Source: Pectobacterium carotovorum (GTDB lineage Bacteria; Pseudomonadota; Gammaproteobacteria; Enterobacterales; Enterobacteriaceae). Taken from it: 64,000 nt of DNA. Location: NCBI RefSeq assembly GCF_900129615.1, contig NZ_FQWI01000003.1, forward strand, positions 310,001 to 374,000, written 5' to 3'. The translations under genes were made by a program, and so were the position numbers. Within the stretch, counting starts at the first letter, position 1. The number at the start of each line of letters is the position of its first letter. Below are positions 32,162 to 42,602 of the stretch, one piece after another. The notes beneath the pieces are model-generated. The model was not told the DNA's origin, made no database searches, and saw only the letters and a list, made by a program, of their open reading frames with translations.

Positions 32162-34142
32162 GTTTCACGCCTGCCTTACTGAGTTGATCAAAATTCTGAT
32201 TCTCAATTTGCTCAATTTCTTTAACCGGCACGTAGTAATCCACGTCTTGATTAAAGCTATGCACAATCCAGGTCACAATCATGCCAGCGAAGCCAGCGAT
32301 GGCAAGCCACCAGATATGCCAGATCATGGCAAAACCGAATACCAGGCTGAATGCGGAGATAATCACACCGGCGCCGGTGTTCTTCGGCATGTGAATCTCT
32401 TCATAGCTGGCAGGGCGTTTGTAAGCTTCACCTTTCTCTTTCGCTTCCCAGAATGCGTCACGATCGTTGATGTGTGGCACGATAGCGAAGTTATAGAACG
32501 GTGCAGGAGAAGAAGTTGCCCACTCCAGCGTACGTCCACCCCACGGGTCGCCCGTCAGATCGCGGTTCTGGTGACGATCACGGATACTGACGTAGAACTG
32601 GATAACCTGACACAGCACACCGATACCGATCAAGACCGCACCGATGGAAGCCACAACCAGCAAGGCGTGGAACTCAGGGTTGATTTGCTGGCTCAGACGG
32701 CGCGTCATCCCCATGAAGCCGAGGATGTACAGCGGCATGAAGGCAACGAAGAAGCCGATAATCCAGAACCAGAACGCGCGTTTACCCCAGGTTTCGTTCA
32801 GGGTGAAGCCAAAGGCTTTCGGGAACCAGTAAGTAATACCAGCGAAGCAACCGAACACGACGCCGCCGATGATCACGTTGTGGAAGTGAGCAATCAGGAA
32901 CAGGCTGTTATGCAGGACGAAGTTCGCGCCCGGCACGGCCAGCAGTACCCCGGTCATCCCACCAATGGTGAAGGTGATGATGAAGCCCGTGGTCCATAGC
33001 ATCGTAGAGTGGGACTGAATACGGCCTTGATACATGGTGAACAGCCAGTTGAAGATTTTAACCCCGGTCGGGATTGAAATAATCATGGTGGCTATGCCAA
33101 AGAAGGCGTTGACGTTTGCGCCGGACCCCATGGTAAAGAAGTGGTGCAGCCAAACGATGAACGACAGAACCGTAATCGCAATGGTTGCCCATACCAGTGA
33201 GGTGTAGCCAAACAGACGTTTTTTACAGAAAGTGGCAACCACTTCGGAGTAAACACCGAATATTGGTAGCACCAGAATGTAAACCTCAGGATGACCCCAT
33301 GCCCAAATCAGGTTGATGTACATCATCATGTTGCCACCCATATCATTGGTAAAGAAATGGGTGCCGAGGTAACGGTCAAGCGTCAGCAGCGCAATGGTAA
33401 CGGTCAATATCGGGAATGCGGCGATGATCAGCACGTTGGTACACAGTGCCGTCCAGGTAAATACTGGCATTTTCATCAGCGTCATGCCAGGCGCGCGCAT
33501 CTTCAGAATGGTGGCGAAGAAGTTAACCCCTGTCAGCGTAGTACCGACACCGGATATCTGTAGACTCCATATCCAGTAATCGACCCCGACGCCGGGACTG
33601 TACTCCTTTCCTGAAAGCGGTGGATACGCAACCCAACCCGTTTGTGCGAACTCACCCACCCCGAGAGAAAGGTTGATTAAGACAACACCAGCCACAAATA
33701 GCCAGAAGCTAAGGGAGTTCAGGAAGGGGAAAGCAACGTCACGCGCACCAATCTGCAAAGGAACCGCAAGGTTCATCAGGCCAACAACAAACGGCGTCGC
33801 CACGAAGAAGATCATGATGACACCGTGCGCGGTGAAAATCTGATCGTAGTGGTGAGCGTTTAGAAAGCCTTCTTGTCCGGCAGAAGCCAGCACCTGCTGG
33901 CCGCGCATCATGATGGCATCGGCAAAACCACGAATCATCATCACCAGACCGACGATGATGTACATGATACCGATTTTCTTGTGGTCGACAGAGGTGAACC
34001 ATTCGGCCCACAGCCATTTCCACTTACCGAAATAGGTTATTGCCGCCAGCAGCGCAAGACCGCCAACGATGATCGCCGCCACGGTGACCATAATAATGGG
34101 TTCGTGATATGGAACCGCATCGAGTGTAAGTTTTCCGAACAT
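32151..34142 (-). CDS. cyoB: Cytochrome bo3 ubiquinol oxidase subunit I (CyoB)
   Basis: CyoB holds low-spin heme b, high-spin heme o3 and CuB, and reduces oxygen to water while pumping protons. The 663 residues equal E. coli CyoB with 15 predicted helices. Visible ligands include His in [13 protein letters not shown], the CuB His-Tyr region [14 protein letters not shown], the paired His of [10 protein letters not shown], and His residues of [12 protein letters not shown]. The D-channel Asp lies in VNLSL upstream ([19 protein letters not shown] region). The start at 34142 ([15 protein letters not shown]) is chosen by homology, leaving 4 bp after the cyoA stop. Confidence 0.98.
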   Translation of the reverse strand: MFGKLTLDAVPYHEPIIMVTVAAIIVGGLALLAAITYFGKWKWLWAEWFTSVDHKKIGIMYIIVGLVMMIRGFADAIMMRGQQVLASAGQEGFLNAHHYDQIFTAHGVIMIFFVATPFVVGLMNLAVPLQIGARDVAFPFLNSLSFWLFVAGVVLINLSLGVGEFAQTGWVAYPPLSGKEYSPGVGVDYWIWSLQISGVGTTLTGVNFFATILKMRAPGMTLMKMPVFTWTALCTNVLIIAAFPILTVTIALLTLDRYLGTHFFTNDMGGNMMMYINLIWAWGHPEVYILVLPIFGVYSEVVATFCKKRLFGYTSLVWATIAITVLSFIVWLHHFFTMGSGANVNAFFGIATMIISIPTGVKIFNWLFTMYQGRIQSHSTMLWTTGFIITFTIGGMTGVLLAVPGANFVLHNSLFLIAHFHNVIIGGVVFGCFAGITYWFPKAFGFTLNETWGKRAFWFWIIGFFVAFMPLYILGFMGMTRRLSQQINPEFHALLVVASIGAVLIGIGVLCQVIQFYVSIRDRHQNRDLTGDPWGGRTLEWATSSPAPFYNFAIVPHINDRDAFWEAKEKGEAYKRPASYEEIHMPKNTGAGVIISAFSLVFGFAMIWHIWWLAIAGFAGMIVTWIVHSFNQDVDYYVPVKEIEQIENQNFDQLSKAGVKHVN

Positions 34143-34146
34143 CGTA

Positions 34147-35109
34147 TTATCCCTCGGCTCCTTTGTGCGAGCCATGCTCGCCCATGTTCATACCCTCACC
34201 GTGTTGCATGTTTTCGTCGTGCTTCATGCCTTCACCATGATGTTGCATGTTCATGCCGCTGCCTGTGAATTTGCGAATAAGATTATTAAACAAATCCGGC
34301 TGGACACTGGAGAAGTATTCGACAGGATGGAATTCACTTGGTTTAGCCAAAGCGTTGAATTCATCCATGGTATTCAGTGTCTTAGGGGACGACCGAACGT
34401 TCGCAACCCACTGGTCGAACTCTTGTTGAGTTGGCGTAGCAATCGCGGTGAACTTCATACCAGAGAAGCCTTTACCACTATAGCCGCCAGAGATACCGTC
34501 ATATTTGCCCGGTTCGTTAGCGATCAGGTGGAGCTTCGTCTGCATTCCGGCCATGGCATAGATTTGTCCACCAAGACGAGGGATGAAGAAGGAGTTCATC
34601 ACGGAGTCGGATGTAATCTTGAACGCAACAGGTACGTTGGCAGGGAAAGCCAGTTCGTTAACCGTCGCGATACCCAGGTCCGGGTAAACAAACAGCCATT
34701 TCCAGTCAAGCGAAACAACTTCGACATTGATAGGTTTGACGTCTGACACCAGTGGCTTATAGGGATCAAGCGAGTGGGTCGTCTTCCAGGTAATCGTGCC
34801 AAGAATGACGATAATGATAATTGGTACAGTCCAAACTACTGCTTCTATCTTATTGGAATGTGACCAGTTCGGGGTATATTTTGCCTTTTCATTGGAAGCA
34901 CGGAACTTCCAGGCAAAAGCTATCGTCATAACGATAACGGGAATCACAACGATCAACATCAGCCCGATGGCAGTCAGTATTAACGATCTTTGTTCTAACC
35001 CGATCTCTCCTTTGGGGTTCATCAGCGCCATATCGCAACCGCTCAGCAGAGCAGTGGCTGCAAATAAAGACAGCATCCCAAAAATTGTATTGTATTTCTT
35101 GAGTCTCAT
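34147..35109 (-). CDS. cyoA: Cytochrome bo3 ubiquinol oxidase subunit II (CyoA)
   Basis: CyoA is the lipoprotein subunit II with a periplasmic cupredoxin domain that lacks CuA. The 320 residues have a lipobox LLSGC (Cys25), two transmembrane helices (about 45-65 and 90-110) and the cupredoxin fold (about 125-220). The C-terminus (from about 288) is rich in His, Met, Glu and Gly, with repeated GEGM-type units, suggestive of metal binding; a milder version exists in E. coli. It is the first gene of cyoABCDE. Confidence 0.97.
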   Translation of the reverse strand: MRLKKYNTIFGMLSLFAATALLSGCDMALMNPKGEIGLEQRSLILTAIGLMLIVVIPVIVMTIAFAWKFRASNEKAKYTPNWSHSNKIEAVVWTVPIIIIVILGTITWKTTHSLDPYKPLVSDVKPINVEVVSLDWKWLFVYPDLGIATVNELAFPANVPVAFKITSDSVMNSFFIPRLGGQIYAMAGMQTKLHLIANEPGKYDGISGGYSGKGFSGMKFTAIATPTQQEFDQWVANVRSSPKTLNTMDEFNALAKPSEFHPVEYFSSVQPDLFNNLIRKFTGSGMNMQHHGEGMKHDENMQHGEGMNMGEHGSHKGAEG

Positions 35110-35494
35110 CTAGCGACCTCAATAACAAGGGCTCTATTGTCATTTTACGCGAGCGGGCATTTTACGGGAAGGTTACTGCACTGTAAACATGATTAAGGTT
35201 ATGTCAGCCGTTTGTTGCTGTTTTTTGCCCTTAATGTCACAAAGATAGCCAAAATAAAAATGGTATTGAAAAACAGCAAATTAAGAGGCTACCCAGATAA
35301 GAGTATGGAAGGATAATAAGAAATTACAACTCACCGTAACGCTTATTTTCTATTTTTAGTTTGGTGAAATTTTTTGCTCAACCAGCGCTTTTGATGACAA
35401 ATGAAATTAGTTTTGGGGGATTTTACGAGGAAATAAAATTTCCTCTAGCAAGATATTATGAGAAAAATAATTAAATAAAGGAACGATGTAATAG
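35110..35494. other. Gene-free, AT-rich region upstream of cyoA
   Basis: About 385 bp without a credible gene. It must carry the cyo promoter, reading to the left. The composition is strongly AT-rich, especially 35330-35490, with several TTAA/AATT-rich tracts compatible with ArcA or Fnr binding known for cyo in E. coli. I cannot assign a specific operator by eye. Confidence 0.6.
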
Positions 35495-35524
35495 GTTCAG
35501 GCAGCAGATGAGTGCTGCCTGAAC
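35495..35524 (-). terminator. Strong hairpin after ampG
   Basis: GTTCAGGCAGCA and TGCTGCCTGAAC are perfect 12-bp arms with a 6-base loop, 10 bp after the ampG stop. There is no real T-tract on the minus strand, so termination may be only partial. Confidence 0.7.
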
Positions 35525-35533
35525 GAATAGTAG

Positions 35534-37021
35534 TCAGTGTACTGACGGTTTTGACGCCCGCCTGAGTGACAGGTAATCCAACAAGCTACCGAAGAAAATG
35601 CCCAGCAGAGCAAGCGTACCGCCTGCGGCGAGCAGGTATTCGGCCAACAGAGGTAATGAGGACCATTCCAGCGCATTGCTGATCAGCAGCATGAGCCACA
35701 ATGCCAGCACGATCACACCCAATCCCAACATATGTAAGGCTTTCTTGTAATAGTTCTGGAAGTTTGTGCGTAACTGAAAGGTGTCGGTTTTCTGGGTAAA
35801 CTCCAACGTCTCACGGCAGATCAGCAGGATGGCCAGGCCCGGTAACGCGGCAAAAATCGAGAACAGGTAGAACCATGCCCAGCCATAGGATTCGACAAAC
35901 CAGCCTGCGATAGGGCCAACGTAAACCCGTCCGACGGCGGCAAGGGCGGAAAGCAGAGCAAACTGTGTGGCTGAGAACGACTTATTACACAGCGTCATCA
36001 ATAGTGCGACGAATGCTGCTGTCCCCATACCGCCGCAGAGATTTTCCAGAAAAACAGCGGTAGCCATGGTGAACAGACTTTTGGCTGTGATAGCCAGCAG
36101 CCAGTATCCCGCGTTGGACACGGCCTGAAGAATACCAAACAGCATCAGGGCTCTGAACAACGAGAGCCGCTGCATCAATAATCCGCCGTAAATGGCTCCC
36201 GCGATGGTGGCGAAGAGTCCAAGCGTCTTATTAACCAGCCCGACATCACCAGCATTAAAACCAACGCCGCGTATCAGGAAGGTTGTCGTCAGGCTGACCG
36301 CAAAGGCGTCACCGAGCTTGTATAACACGATAAGCAGAAGAATGAGCCAGGCATTGTTGCGTGCAAAGAAATCGCGCAGGGGGGCAACAATTGCTTGCTC
36401 CATGCTGCGCGGCGCTGGCTGGCTATTCAGTGGTTCCGGTGCTAACAGGGTTGCGAACACACCGATCAGCATGAGTCCTGCCATTAACCAATAGGTGGCC
36501 TGCCAGCCGAAATAGCGATCGGCCATCCACAACGCTAGTCCACCAGAAACCAGCATCGCCAGACGATAACCTAATACCGAGGTGGCTGCGCCCGTACCGC
36601 GTTCTTCTGGAGGAAGTAAATCCGTCTTATAAGCATCAAAAACAATATCCTGAGACGCGGAGCAGAACGCGACCAGAACCGCCAGCGCAGCCAGCCACCA
36701 GAGATCGCGAGCCGGGTTCATAAATCCCATACCAATAATGGCAGCGATCAGCAGAAGTTGACTGAGTATTAGCCAGCCACGGCGTCGGCCAAGGAACGGC
36801 GGAGTATAGCGGTCCATCAGGGGGGACCACAGAAACTTGAATACGTAGGCTTGACCAACCAAAGAGAAGAAACCAATGGTTTTCAGATCGACATTCTCGA
36901 CGGTCATCCAGGCTTGCAATGTGCCGGATGTCAATGCCAGTGGTAAACCGGAAGCGAAGCCAAGCAACAGCATAAAAAGCGAATTACGTTGGCTGAACAA
37001 AGCAATGATGCGACTAAACAT
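35534..37021 (-). CDS. ampG: Muropeptide permease AmpG
   Basis: AmpG imports anhydro-muropeptides (GlcNAc-anhMurNAc peptides) for cell-wall recycling and is required for AmpC beta-lactamase induction where ampC/ampR exist. The 495 residues (E. coli 491) show about 14 hydrophobic segments of the MFS fold with GFASGLPLALTSGTLQAWM at the N-terminus, PLMDRYTPPFLGRRRGW, and SASQDIVFDAYKTDLLPPEERG. It is downstream of yajG (59-bp gap) as in E. coli. Confidence 0.96.
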   Translation of the reverse strand: MFSRIIALFSQRNSLFMLLLGFASGLPLALTSGTLQAWMTVENVDLKTIGFFSLVGQAYVFKFLWSPLMDRYTPPFLGRRRGWLILSQLLLIAAIIGMGFMNPARDLWWLAALAVLVAFCSASQDIVFDAYKTDLLPPEERGTGAATSVLGYRLAMLVSGGLALWMADRYFGWQATYWLMAGLMLIGVFATLLAPEPLNSQPAPRSMEQAIVAPLRDFFARNNAWLILLLIVLYKLGDAFAVSLTTTFLIRGVGFNAGDVGLVNKTLGLFATIAGAIYGGLLMQRLSLFRALMLFGILQAVSNAGYWLLAITAKSLFTMATAVFLENLCGGMGTAAFVALLMTLCNKSFSATQFALLSALAAVGRVYVGPIAGWFVESYGWAWFYLFSIFAALPGLAILLICRETLEFTQKTDTFQLRTNFQNYYKKALHMLGLGVIVLALWLMLLISNALEWSSLPLLAEYLLAAGGTLALLGIFFGSLLDYLSLRRASKPSVH

Positions 37022-37031
37022 GGAGAGTCCT

Positions 37032-37066
37032 TTCCCTTGCTCCGAAAGCGTTCAGAAGCAAGGGAA
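37032..37066. repeat. Inverted repeat between yajG and ampG
   Basis: TTCCCTTGCT (37032-37041) and AGCAAGGGAA (37057-37066) are perfect 10-bp arms. On the minus strand the hairpin lies directly between the yajG stop and the ampG ribosome-binding site, so it could act as an attenuator, an mRNA-processing site or a stabilising element that sets the ampG:yajG ratio. Confidence 0.8.
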
Positions 37067-37080
37067 GCGGCGTGCAGAAA

Positions 37081-37659
37081 TTAACGGGCGTTTTCTTTAA
37101 TAAAGCTGCTTACGCTGGTGTCTTGTGCCATGTCGTTGATGACATCACCCAGCACAGTGTTAACAGCATCGGTAATTTTGTCGTTGCTGGCGGTGAAAGC
37201 ACCCTGAACGTTATAGGTTGAACGGTAGTTTTTCACCTGCTTGTTGCCGTTTGCCGCCTGAGAAATGATGGAGATATCTGCTTTGGTCGTGATGTTGTAG
37301 CGCAGGTTCCCTTCAGAGACATCGGCGTACAGGTGGTTAACCACGATCTGCAAGGCTACCGGGCCGCCAGTACCGATCATGTAACCACGTGCGGTCATTT
37401 GTTTCTCCAACGCTTCTTGCAACAAGAAACGTAGATCGCGAGAAGGCGTCAGCGTAATCAGTTGGCCATCGCGATTCACTTTCGCCAGAGCCTGATCGGC
37501 GCGTTGGTCTGCACCATTGATACTAATCGTTACGCCCATCAGGGTCGGATCCTGGGAAGGTACGCTAATTTTTGGGGTGATGTTCAGCGTGTTGCTTTTT
37601 GCTGCACATCCTGCAAGCAGAATGACGGCCAGAAGAGGGAAAAATAATTTTTTTAACAT
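37081..37659 (-). CDS. yajG: YajG family lipoprotein
   Basis: YajG is an outer-membrane-type lipoprotein of unknown function in an operon with ampG. The 192 residues carry a signal peptide and lipobox LLAGC (Cys18) with AAK following, so no Asp+2 inner-membrane retention signal. The remainder is a single soluble domain with a Thr-rich N-terminus (NTLNITPKISVP). Length matches E. coli YajG. Confidence 0.94.
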   Translation of the reverse strand: MLKKLFFPLLAVILLAGCAAKSNTLNITPKISVPSQDPTLMGVTISINGADQRADQALAKVNRDGQLITLTPSRDLRFLLQEALEKQMTARGYMIGTGGPVALQIVVNHLYADVSEGNLRYNITTKADISIISQAANGNKQVKNYRSTYNVQGAFTASNDKITDAVNTVLGDVINDMAQDTSVSSFIKENAR

Positions 37660-37996
37660 TCGTATTTTCTCAGTAATGATTAGTGTGGTGAGCTGACAAA
37701 TATTGTTGATATCATATCATCGCCACAGGCAGGAAAAAGAGCCGATAGCAGGTAAATTGTCCTGAAATTCATCTTTTTCATGCCGTTGACCCGGAAAAAC
37801 CGTTTTTATCACATCAATACCGCCGATGATATATCAACCCTTCGCGACCCTTTTTCTTCTTCGTTATGCCGCTTTTACGCATAACAGATTGAAAAAACGC
37901 TAAGGTTATACTGATTCGGGCATCGGTAAGTTGCAGTTTGAGTGGCAGCAATGTCGCGTTGATATCACATTTTCCCCAAGCCGAAAGGGTAGCCGT
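37660..37996. other. Divergent promoter region of yajG-ampG and bolA
   Basis: This 337-bp space has no gene. It contains an inverted repeat GTTATGC / GCATAAC (37863-37869 and 37879-37885) and AT-rich tracts. In E. coli the equivalent region holds the growth-phase-controlled bolA promoters, but I do not recognise a gearbox sequence here with confidence. Confidence 0.6.
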
Positions 37997-38311
37997 ATGA
38001 TGCGTGAAACGATAGAAGAAAAGCTGCGTGTGGGTTTTGAACCCGTTCATTTAGAAGTGACTGATGAGAGCTATCGCCACAACGTGCCAGCAGGAGCAGA
38101 AAGTCATTTTAAAGTTGTGCTGGTCAGCGATAAATTCACGGGCGAACGTGTGATTGGGCGACATCGCGCAGTCTATGCCGTACTGGCTGAGGAACTGGCA
38201 GGTTCGGTGCATGCGTTAGCGTTACATACCTATTCGACAAAAGAGTGGGTCAGCTTGCAAAATGCCGTACCTTCTTCACCGCCTTGCGGTGGCGCTGGCA
38301 TCCTTTCTTAA
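37997..38311 (+). CDS. bolA: Morphogene / transcriptional regulator BolA
   Basis: BolA is a small stress-induced regulator of cell shape that binds DNA and partners with monothiol glutaredoxin Grx4 to carry an Fe-S cluster. The 104 residues (E. coli 105) begin [21 protein letters not shown] and contain the family core [24 protein letters not shown], with the conserved His of LALHTY. The ATG at 37997 follows AAAGGGT; ATG at 38000 is an equally possible start. tig follows after 314 bp. Confidence 0.95.
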   Translation: MMRETIEEKLRVGFEPVHLEVTDESYRHNVPAGAESHFKVVLVSDKFTGERVIGRHRAVYAVLAEELAGSVHALALHTYSTKEWVSLQNAVPSSPPCGGAGILS

Positions 38312-38625
38312 GTCATTAATATGACCCGTTCCTGACATATCGGGACGGGTTACTAACAAAAGTGTGAATCCGTTGCTGTAATAGTCTGCCCGCCGTTCTC
38401 GACTCATCCCGTCTATATCGCTATAATGCTGCGTCTATTTTTCCTGAATGTATTCGGGACGCTTCTGACTACAGGGACGGGGTTGGCAATTTCCCGGTTC
38501 TGCGAGGTTTATTTAAGCCTGTGCGCCTTGGTGCCAGCGCTGAATCAGCCCTGCTGTCGTGAGAGTTTTCGTCGCGAGAATAGTTTTGGGGTTGACCGAT
38601 CACTGTGATTTTTTGAGGTAACAAG
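38312..38625. other. bolA-tig intergenic region
   Basis: A hairpin (ACCCGT / ACGGGT, 38324-38350) follows bolA and may end its transcript, though without a T-tract. A perfect -10 hexamer TATAAT occurs at 38422-38427 about 200 bp before tig, with a weak -35. A 60-codon frame at 38426-38608 has no family resemblance and I do not call it. Confidence 0.55.
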
Positions 38626-39930
38626 ATGCAAGTTTCAGTTGAAACCACTCAAGGTCTGGGACGTCGCGTAACGATTACCGTTGCTGCTGACATCATTGAG
38701 AGTGCGGTGAAGAGCGAGCTGGTCAACGCGGCCAAAAAAGTACGTATTGACGGTTTTCGTAAAGGCAAAGTGCCGATGAATGTTGTTGCTCAGCGTTATG
38801 GTGCCTCCGTGCGTCAGGACGTATTGGGTGACCTGATGCAGCGCAACTTTGTTGACGCTATCATCAAAGAAAAAATTAATCCGGTTGGCGCGCCTAACTA
38901 TATCCCTGGCGAATATGCTGTAGGCGGCGACTTCACTTACTCTGTTGAGTTTGACGTGTACCCGGAAATCGAACTGAAAGGTCTGGATGCGATCGAAGTT
39001 GAAAAACCGGTTGTTGAAGTGACTGATGCTGACGTTGATACCATGCTGGACACGCTGCGTAAGCAACAGGCAACCTGGAAAGAAACCGACCGCGCTGCGG
39101 CAGCGGAAGATCGTGCAACGATCGATTTCACTGGCTCTATCGACGGTGAAGTCTTTGAAGGCGGAAAAGCGTCCGACTTCGTTCTGGCAATGGGCCAGAA
39201 CCGCATGATCCCAGGCTTTGAAGATGGCATCGTTGGACACAAAGCGGGTGAAGAATTCACTATCGACGTGAACTTCCCAGAAGATTACCACGCTGAAAAC
39301 CTGAAAGGAAAAGCGGCACAGTTCGCTATCGTCCTGAAGAAAGTTGAAGAGCGTGAGCTGCCTGAACTGACTGAAGAATTCATCAAACGTTTCGGCGTGG
39401 CTGATGGTTCTCAGGAAGGTCTGCGTGCTGAAGTTCGTAAAAATATGGAACGTGAGCTGAAAGGCGCGGTGCGTAACCGTGTGAAAACCCAGGTTCTGGA
39501 CGGACTGATCAACGCCAACGAAATCGACGTTCCAGTTGCACTGATCGATGGCGAAATCGACGTTCTGCGTCGCCAGGCTGCACAGCGTTTTGGCGGCAAC
39601 GAGAAGCAAGCGCAGGAATTACCGCGTGAGCTGTTCGAAGAGCAAGCTAAACGCCGTGTTGTTATCGGTCTGTTGCTGGGCGAAGTGATCAGCACCAATG
39701 AGCTGAAAGCTGACGAAGCACGCGTTAATGCGCTGATCGAAGAGATGGCTTCTGCTTATGAAGATCCGCAGGAAGTTATCGAGTTCTACAGCAAAAACAA
39801 AGAGCTGCTGAACAACATGCGTAACGTTGCTCTGGAAGAGCAAGCGGTAGAAACCGTACTTGCTAAAGCGAAAGTTGTTGAGAAATCAGTAAGCTTCAAC
39901 GAACTGATGAACCAAACGACTACTGCATAA
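38626..39930 (+). CDS. tig: Trigger factor (ribosome-associated chaperone and prolyl isomerase)
   Basis: Trigger factor binds the ribosomal exit site and folds nascent chains. The 434 residues (E. coli 432) have the N-terminal ribosome-binding domain with the signature GFRKGKVP (about 43-50), a central FKBP-type isomerase domain (about 150-245: [24 protein letters not shown]) and the C-terminal helical chaperone arms. GAGGTAAC precedes the ATG. It is the usual neighbour of clpP-clpX-lon. Confidence 0.98.
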   Translation: MQVSVETTQGLGRRVTITVAADIIESAVKSELVNAAKKVRIDGFRKGKVPMNVVAQRYGASVRQDVLGDLMQRNFVDAIIKEKINPVGAPNYIPGEYAVGGDFTYSVEFDVYPEIELKGLDAIEVEKPVVEVTDADVDTMLDTLRKQQATWKETDRAAAAEDRATIDFTGSIDGEVFEGGKASDFVLAMGQNRMIPGFEDGIVGHKAGEEFTIDVNFPEDYHAENLKGKAAQFAIVLKKVEERELPELTEEFIKRFGVADGSQEGLRAEVRKNMERELKGAVRNRVKTQVLDGLINANEIDVPVALIDGEIDVLRRQAAQRFGGNEKQAQELPRELFEEQAKRRVVIGLLLGEVISTNELKADEARVNALIEEMASAYEDPQEVIEFYSKNKELLNNMRNVALEEQAVETVLAKAKVVEKSVSFNELMNQTTTA

Positions 39931-39982
39931 ATCTTGTTGATATCAACATTGTTTATTGCGTAGCGGGGATGCTTCCCTATCA

Positions 39983-40012
39983 AAAGCCCGTGCCTTATGG
40001 CGCGGGCTTTTT
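39983..40012 (+). terminator. Intrinsic terminator of tig
   Basis: AAAGCCCGTGCC and GGCGCGGGCTTT form a long stem followed by TTTTTGC, about 50 bp after the tig stop. The 240 bp from here to the clpP promoter contain no gene or obvious element. Confidence 0.92.
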
Positions 40013-40250
40013 GCTTGTAGCGTTCGCAATACTGATGATTGTCGTTTAGGTCGTACTTAACTCCGGCGTTTAGCGCCTTCGCTTCCTCCTGTGAATCGAC
40101 GAGAGATGGTCGCCTGAAATTGCACTACTATTAAGTCAGGTAAAGAATTTGCTAGGTCAGGCAACGAGTTAAACCACTGCGTTGCCGTGCCGATAACGTG
40201 TTAAGAATAAAATAATTGGCTCTTTAATAGAGAACGATTGATAGTGTAAG

Positions 40251-40278
40251 CTTGAAATACAATGCGTGTGCCCCCACT
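40251..40278 (+). promoter_or_regulatory. Sigma-32 (heat shock) type promoter of clpPX
   Basis: CTTGAAA (40251-40257) and CCCCCACT (40271-40278), 13 bp apart, fit the heat-shock consensus CTTGAA-N13-15-CCCCATnT. It lies about 190 bp before clpP, which is heat-inducible in E. coli. A near-inverted copy of TGTGCCC..ACT occurs just downstream (AGTGGGCACA, 40293-40302). Confidence 0.7.
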
Positions 40279-40465
40279 CACTGAAGAGGAAAAGTGGGCA
40301 CAGCAGGTAAGGATTCTCGGCCGGATGGGTTGTTCAACTAAGGCGGGGCAGGGTTCCATAGTCATCCCTCTCTATCTCTAGTAGAATTGAGTAATACTAT
40401 GATTGAACCGCGCAATGATTGAACAACGCTAAGAGTGCCGGACGCATTTTATCTAGGAGACGTGA

Positions 40466-41089
40466 ATGTCATACAGTGGCGAACAAGAAAGACAAGCACC
40501 TCATATGGCATTAGTGCCGATGGTGGTTGAACAGACCTCGCGTGGGGAACGTTCTTACGATATCTATTCCCGTCTGCTAAAAGAACGGATAATCTTCCTG
40601 ACTGGTCAGGTGGAAGATCACATGGCGAATCTGGTTGTGGCACAGATGCTGTTTCTGGAAGCCGAAAACCCAGAAAAAGACATTTATCTGTACATTAACT
40701 CTCCAGGTGGCGTCATTACTGCCGGTATGTCCATTTACGACACCATGCAGTTTATCAAGCCAGATGTTAGCACGATCTGTATGGGACAGGCCTGTTCCAT
40801 GGGCGCGTTCCTGTTGACTGCGGGAGCCAAAGGCAAACGTATTTGCCTGCCTAACTCGCGCGTCATGATTCACCAGCCATTGGGTGGTTTCCAAGGGCAG
40901 GCAACGGATATTGAAATCCATGCCAAAGAAATACTGAAAGTGAAAGCCAAGATGAATGAGCTGATGGCGAAACATACGGGTCAGCCTCTCGAAGCGATAG
41001 AGAGAGACACCGAGCGCGATCGTTTCCTCTCTGCCAGTGAGGCAGTAGACTACGGTTTGGTAGACTCCGTATTCACTAACCGTGGGTAA
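40466..41089 (+). CDS. clpP: ATP-dependent Clp protease proteolytic subunit ClpP
   Basis: ClpP forms the 14-mer serine-protease barrel that degrades proteins unfolded by ClpX or ClpA. The 207 residues equal the E. coli precursor, including a short propeptide (about 14 residues, ending near APHM). The catalytic triad is intact: Ser111 ([12 protein letters not shown]), His136 ([10 protein letters not shown]) and Asp185 (about, in [14 protein letters not shown] region). The residue before Ser111 is Cys rather than the usual Ala. AGGAG precedes the ATG; clpX follows at 163 bp. Confidence 0.98.
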   Translation: MSYSGEQERQAPHMALVPMVVEQTSRGERSYDIYSRLLKERIIFLTGQVEDHMANLVVAQMLFLEAENPEKDIYLYINSPGGVITAGMSIYDTMQFIKPDVSTICMGQACSMGAFLLTAGAKGKRICLPNSRVMIHQPLGGFQGQATDIEIHAKEILKVKAKMNELMAKHTGQPLEAIERDTERDRFLSASEAVDYGLVDSVFTNRG

Positions 41090-41252
41090 TAATTCGCCAT
41101 ATTAGCGGTCTGGTGTAGCTAAAGATCAGTGTTCGACCGATAGTCTGTTGTGCGAGGTTATTTTACGCGTATTGGCTATAAGTATCGGCGTTCGTTGTAG
41201 CGGTATCGCTGTGGTTGGCCTGCGGGCAAAAGACGAAAAAGAGGTTTAACTC

Positions 41253-42527
41253 ATGACAGATAAGCGCAAAGACGGTTCAGGAAAGTTACTGTACTGCTCT
41301 TTTTGCGGCAAAAGCCAGCATGAAGTGCGTAAGCTGATTGCCGGGCCGTCGGTGTATATCTGCGATGAATGTGTTGACTTGTGTAACGACATTATTCGCG
41401 AAGAGATTAAAGAAGTGGCGCCACACCGTGAGCGCAGTGCGTTGCCGACGCCACACGAAATTCGCCGCCACCTTGACGATTACGTCATTGGTCAAGAACA
41501 GGCCAAGAAGGTGTTGGCTGTTGCGGTGTATAACCACTATAAACGCTTGCGTAATGGTGACAGCAGCAACGGGATCGAACTGGGTAAAAGTAACATCCTG
41601 CTGATCGGTCCGACAGGTAGCGGTAAAACGCTGCTGGCTGAAACGCTGGCGCGTTTCCTCGATGTTCCGTTCACCATGGCGGATGCGACCACGCTGACTG
41701 AAGCGGGTTACGTCGGTGAAGACGTTGAAAACATCATTCAGAAGCTGTTGCAGAAGTGCGATTACGATGTGCAGAAAGCGCAACGCGGCATTGTCTACAT
41801 CGATGAAATCGACAAGATTTCTCGTAAGTCCGATAACCCGTCGATCACCCGTGATGTGTCTGGTGAAGGCGTGCAGCAGGCATTGCTGAAGCTGATTGAA
41901 GGCACCATTGCAGCGGTTCCGCCGCAGGGTGGCCGTAAGCATCCGCAGCAGGAGTTCTTGCAGGTGGATACTTCCAAGATCCTCTTTATCTGCGGCGGTG
42001 CGTTCGCGGGTCTGGACAAGGTGATTGAGCAGCGTACTGATACAGGTCGCGGTATCGGCTTTAATGCAACGGTTAAAGGATCGGCTGACAAAGCAACAGA
42101 AGGCGAGCTGTTAAGCAATGTGGAACCGGGGGACTTGATTAAATTCGGTTTGATTCCTGAGTTTATCGGTCGTCTGCCAGTCGTTGCGACGCTGAGAGAA
42201 TTGAGCGAAGACGCATTGATTCAGATTCTGCGTGAGCCGAAGAATGCGCTGACCAAACAGTATCAGGCGCTGTTCAATCTGGAAGGCGTTGAGCTGGAAT
42301 TCCGCGATGAAGCGCTCACGGCGATTGCCAAGAAAGCGATGGCGCGTAAAACCGGTGCACGTGGCCTGCGTTCTATCGTTGAGGCGGCTCTGCTGGATAC
42401 CATGTATGACCTGCCGTCGCTGGATAGCGTGGATAAAGTCGTCATTGATGAATCTGTTATTGCGGGCCAGTCCGAGCCATTGTTGATCTATGGCAAACCT
42501 GAGACACAGCAGGCTTCCGGCGAATAA
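41253..42527 (+). CDS. clpX: ATP-dependent Clp protease ATPase subunit ClpX
   Basis: ClpX is the AAA+ hexameric unfoldase that feeds ssrA-tagged and other substrates to ClpP. The 424 residues equal E. coli ClpX. The N-terminal zinc-binding domain has Cys15, Cys18, Cys37 and Cys40; then come Walker A GPTGSGKT (about 119-126), Walker [10 protein letters not shown], the pore loop GYVGEDVEN and the ClpP-binding IGF loop ([10 protein letters not shown]). All functional elements are present. It is followed by a terminator at 42557. Confidence 0.98.
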   Translation: MTDKRKDGSGKLLYCSFCGKSQHEVRKLIAGPSVYICDECVDLCNDIIREEIKEVAPHRERSALPTPHEIRRHLDDYVIGQEQAKKVLAVAVYNHYKRLRNGDSSNGIELGKSNILLIGPTGSGKTLLAETLARFLDVPFTMADATTLTEAGYVGEDVENIIQKLLQKCDYDVQKAQRGIVYIDEIDKISRKSDNPSITRDVSGEGVQQALLKLIEGTIAAVPPQGGRKHPQQEFLQVDTSKILFICGGAFAGLDKVIEQRTDTGRGIGFNATVKGSADKATEGELLSNVEPGDLIKFGLIPEFIGRLPVVATLRELSEDALIQILREPKNALTKQYQALFNLEGVELEFRDEALTAIAKKAMARKTGARGLRSIVEAALLDTMYDLPSLDSVDKVVIDESVIAGQSEPLLIYGKPETQQASGE

Positions 42528-42556
42528 TTAATCAATTTGGCTGTATCAAAAAATAA

Positions 42557-42587
42557 AAATGGGGGATTTATCCCCCATTTGTTTTTT
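42557..42587 (+). terminator. Intrinsic terminator of clpX
   Basis: AAATGGGGGA and TCCCCCATTT form a stem with a short AT loop, followed by GTTTTTT, 30 bp after the clpX stop. Confidence 0.93.
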
Positions 42588-42602
42588 ACACGCATGCTGG
42601 TC

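Noticed and set aside
32088..32999. 303-codon plus-strand frame opposite cyoB/cyoC
   Set aside because: Antisense shadow of the cyo genes; no homology and no start signals.
38426..38608. 60-codon frame between bolA and tig
   Set aside because: No Shine-Dalgarno sequence, no homology and a position in the leader of tig.
38635..39609. 324-codon minus-strand frame opposite tig
   Set aside because: Antisense shadow of a highly expressed gene with strong codon bias; no ribosome-binding site.
41286..41942. 218-codon minus-strand frame opposite clpX
   Set aside because: Shadow of clpX on the opposite strand with atypical composition; typical of long antisense frames in high-codon-bias genes.
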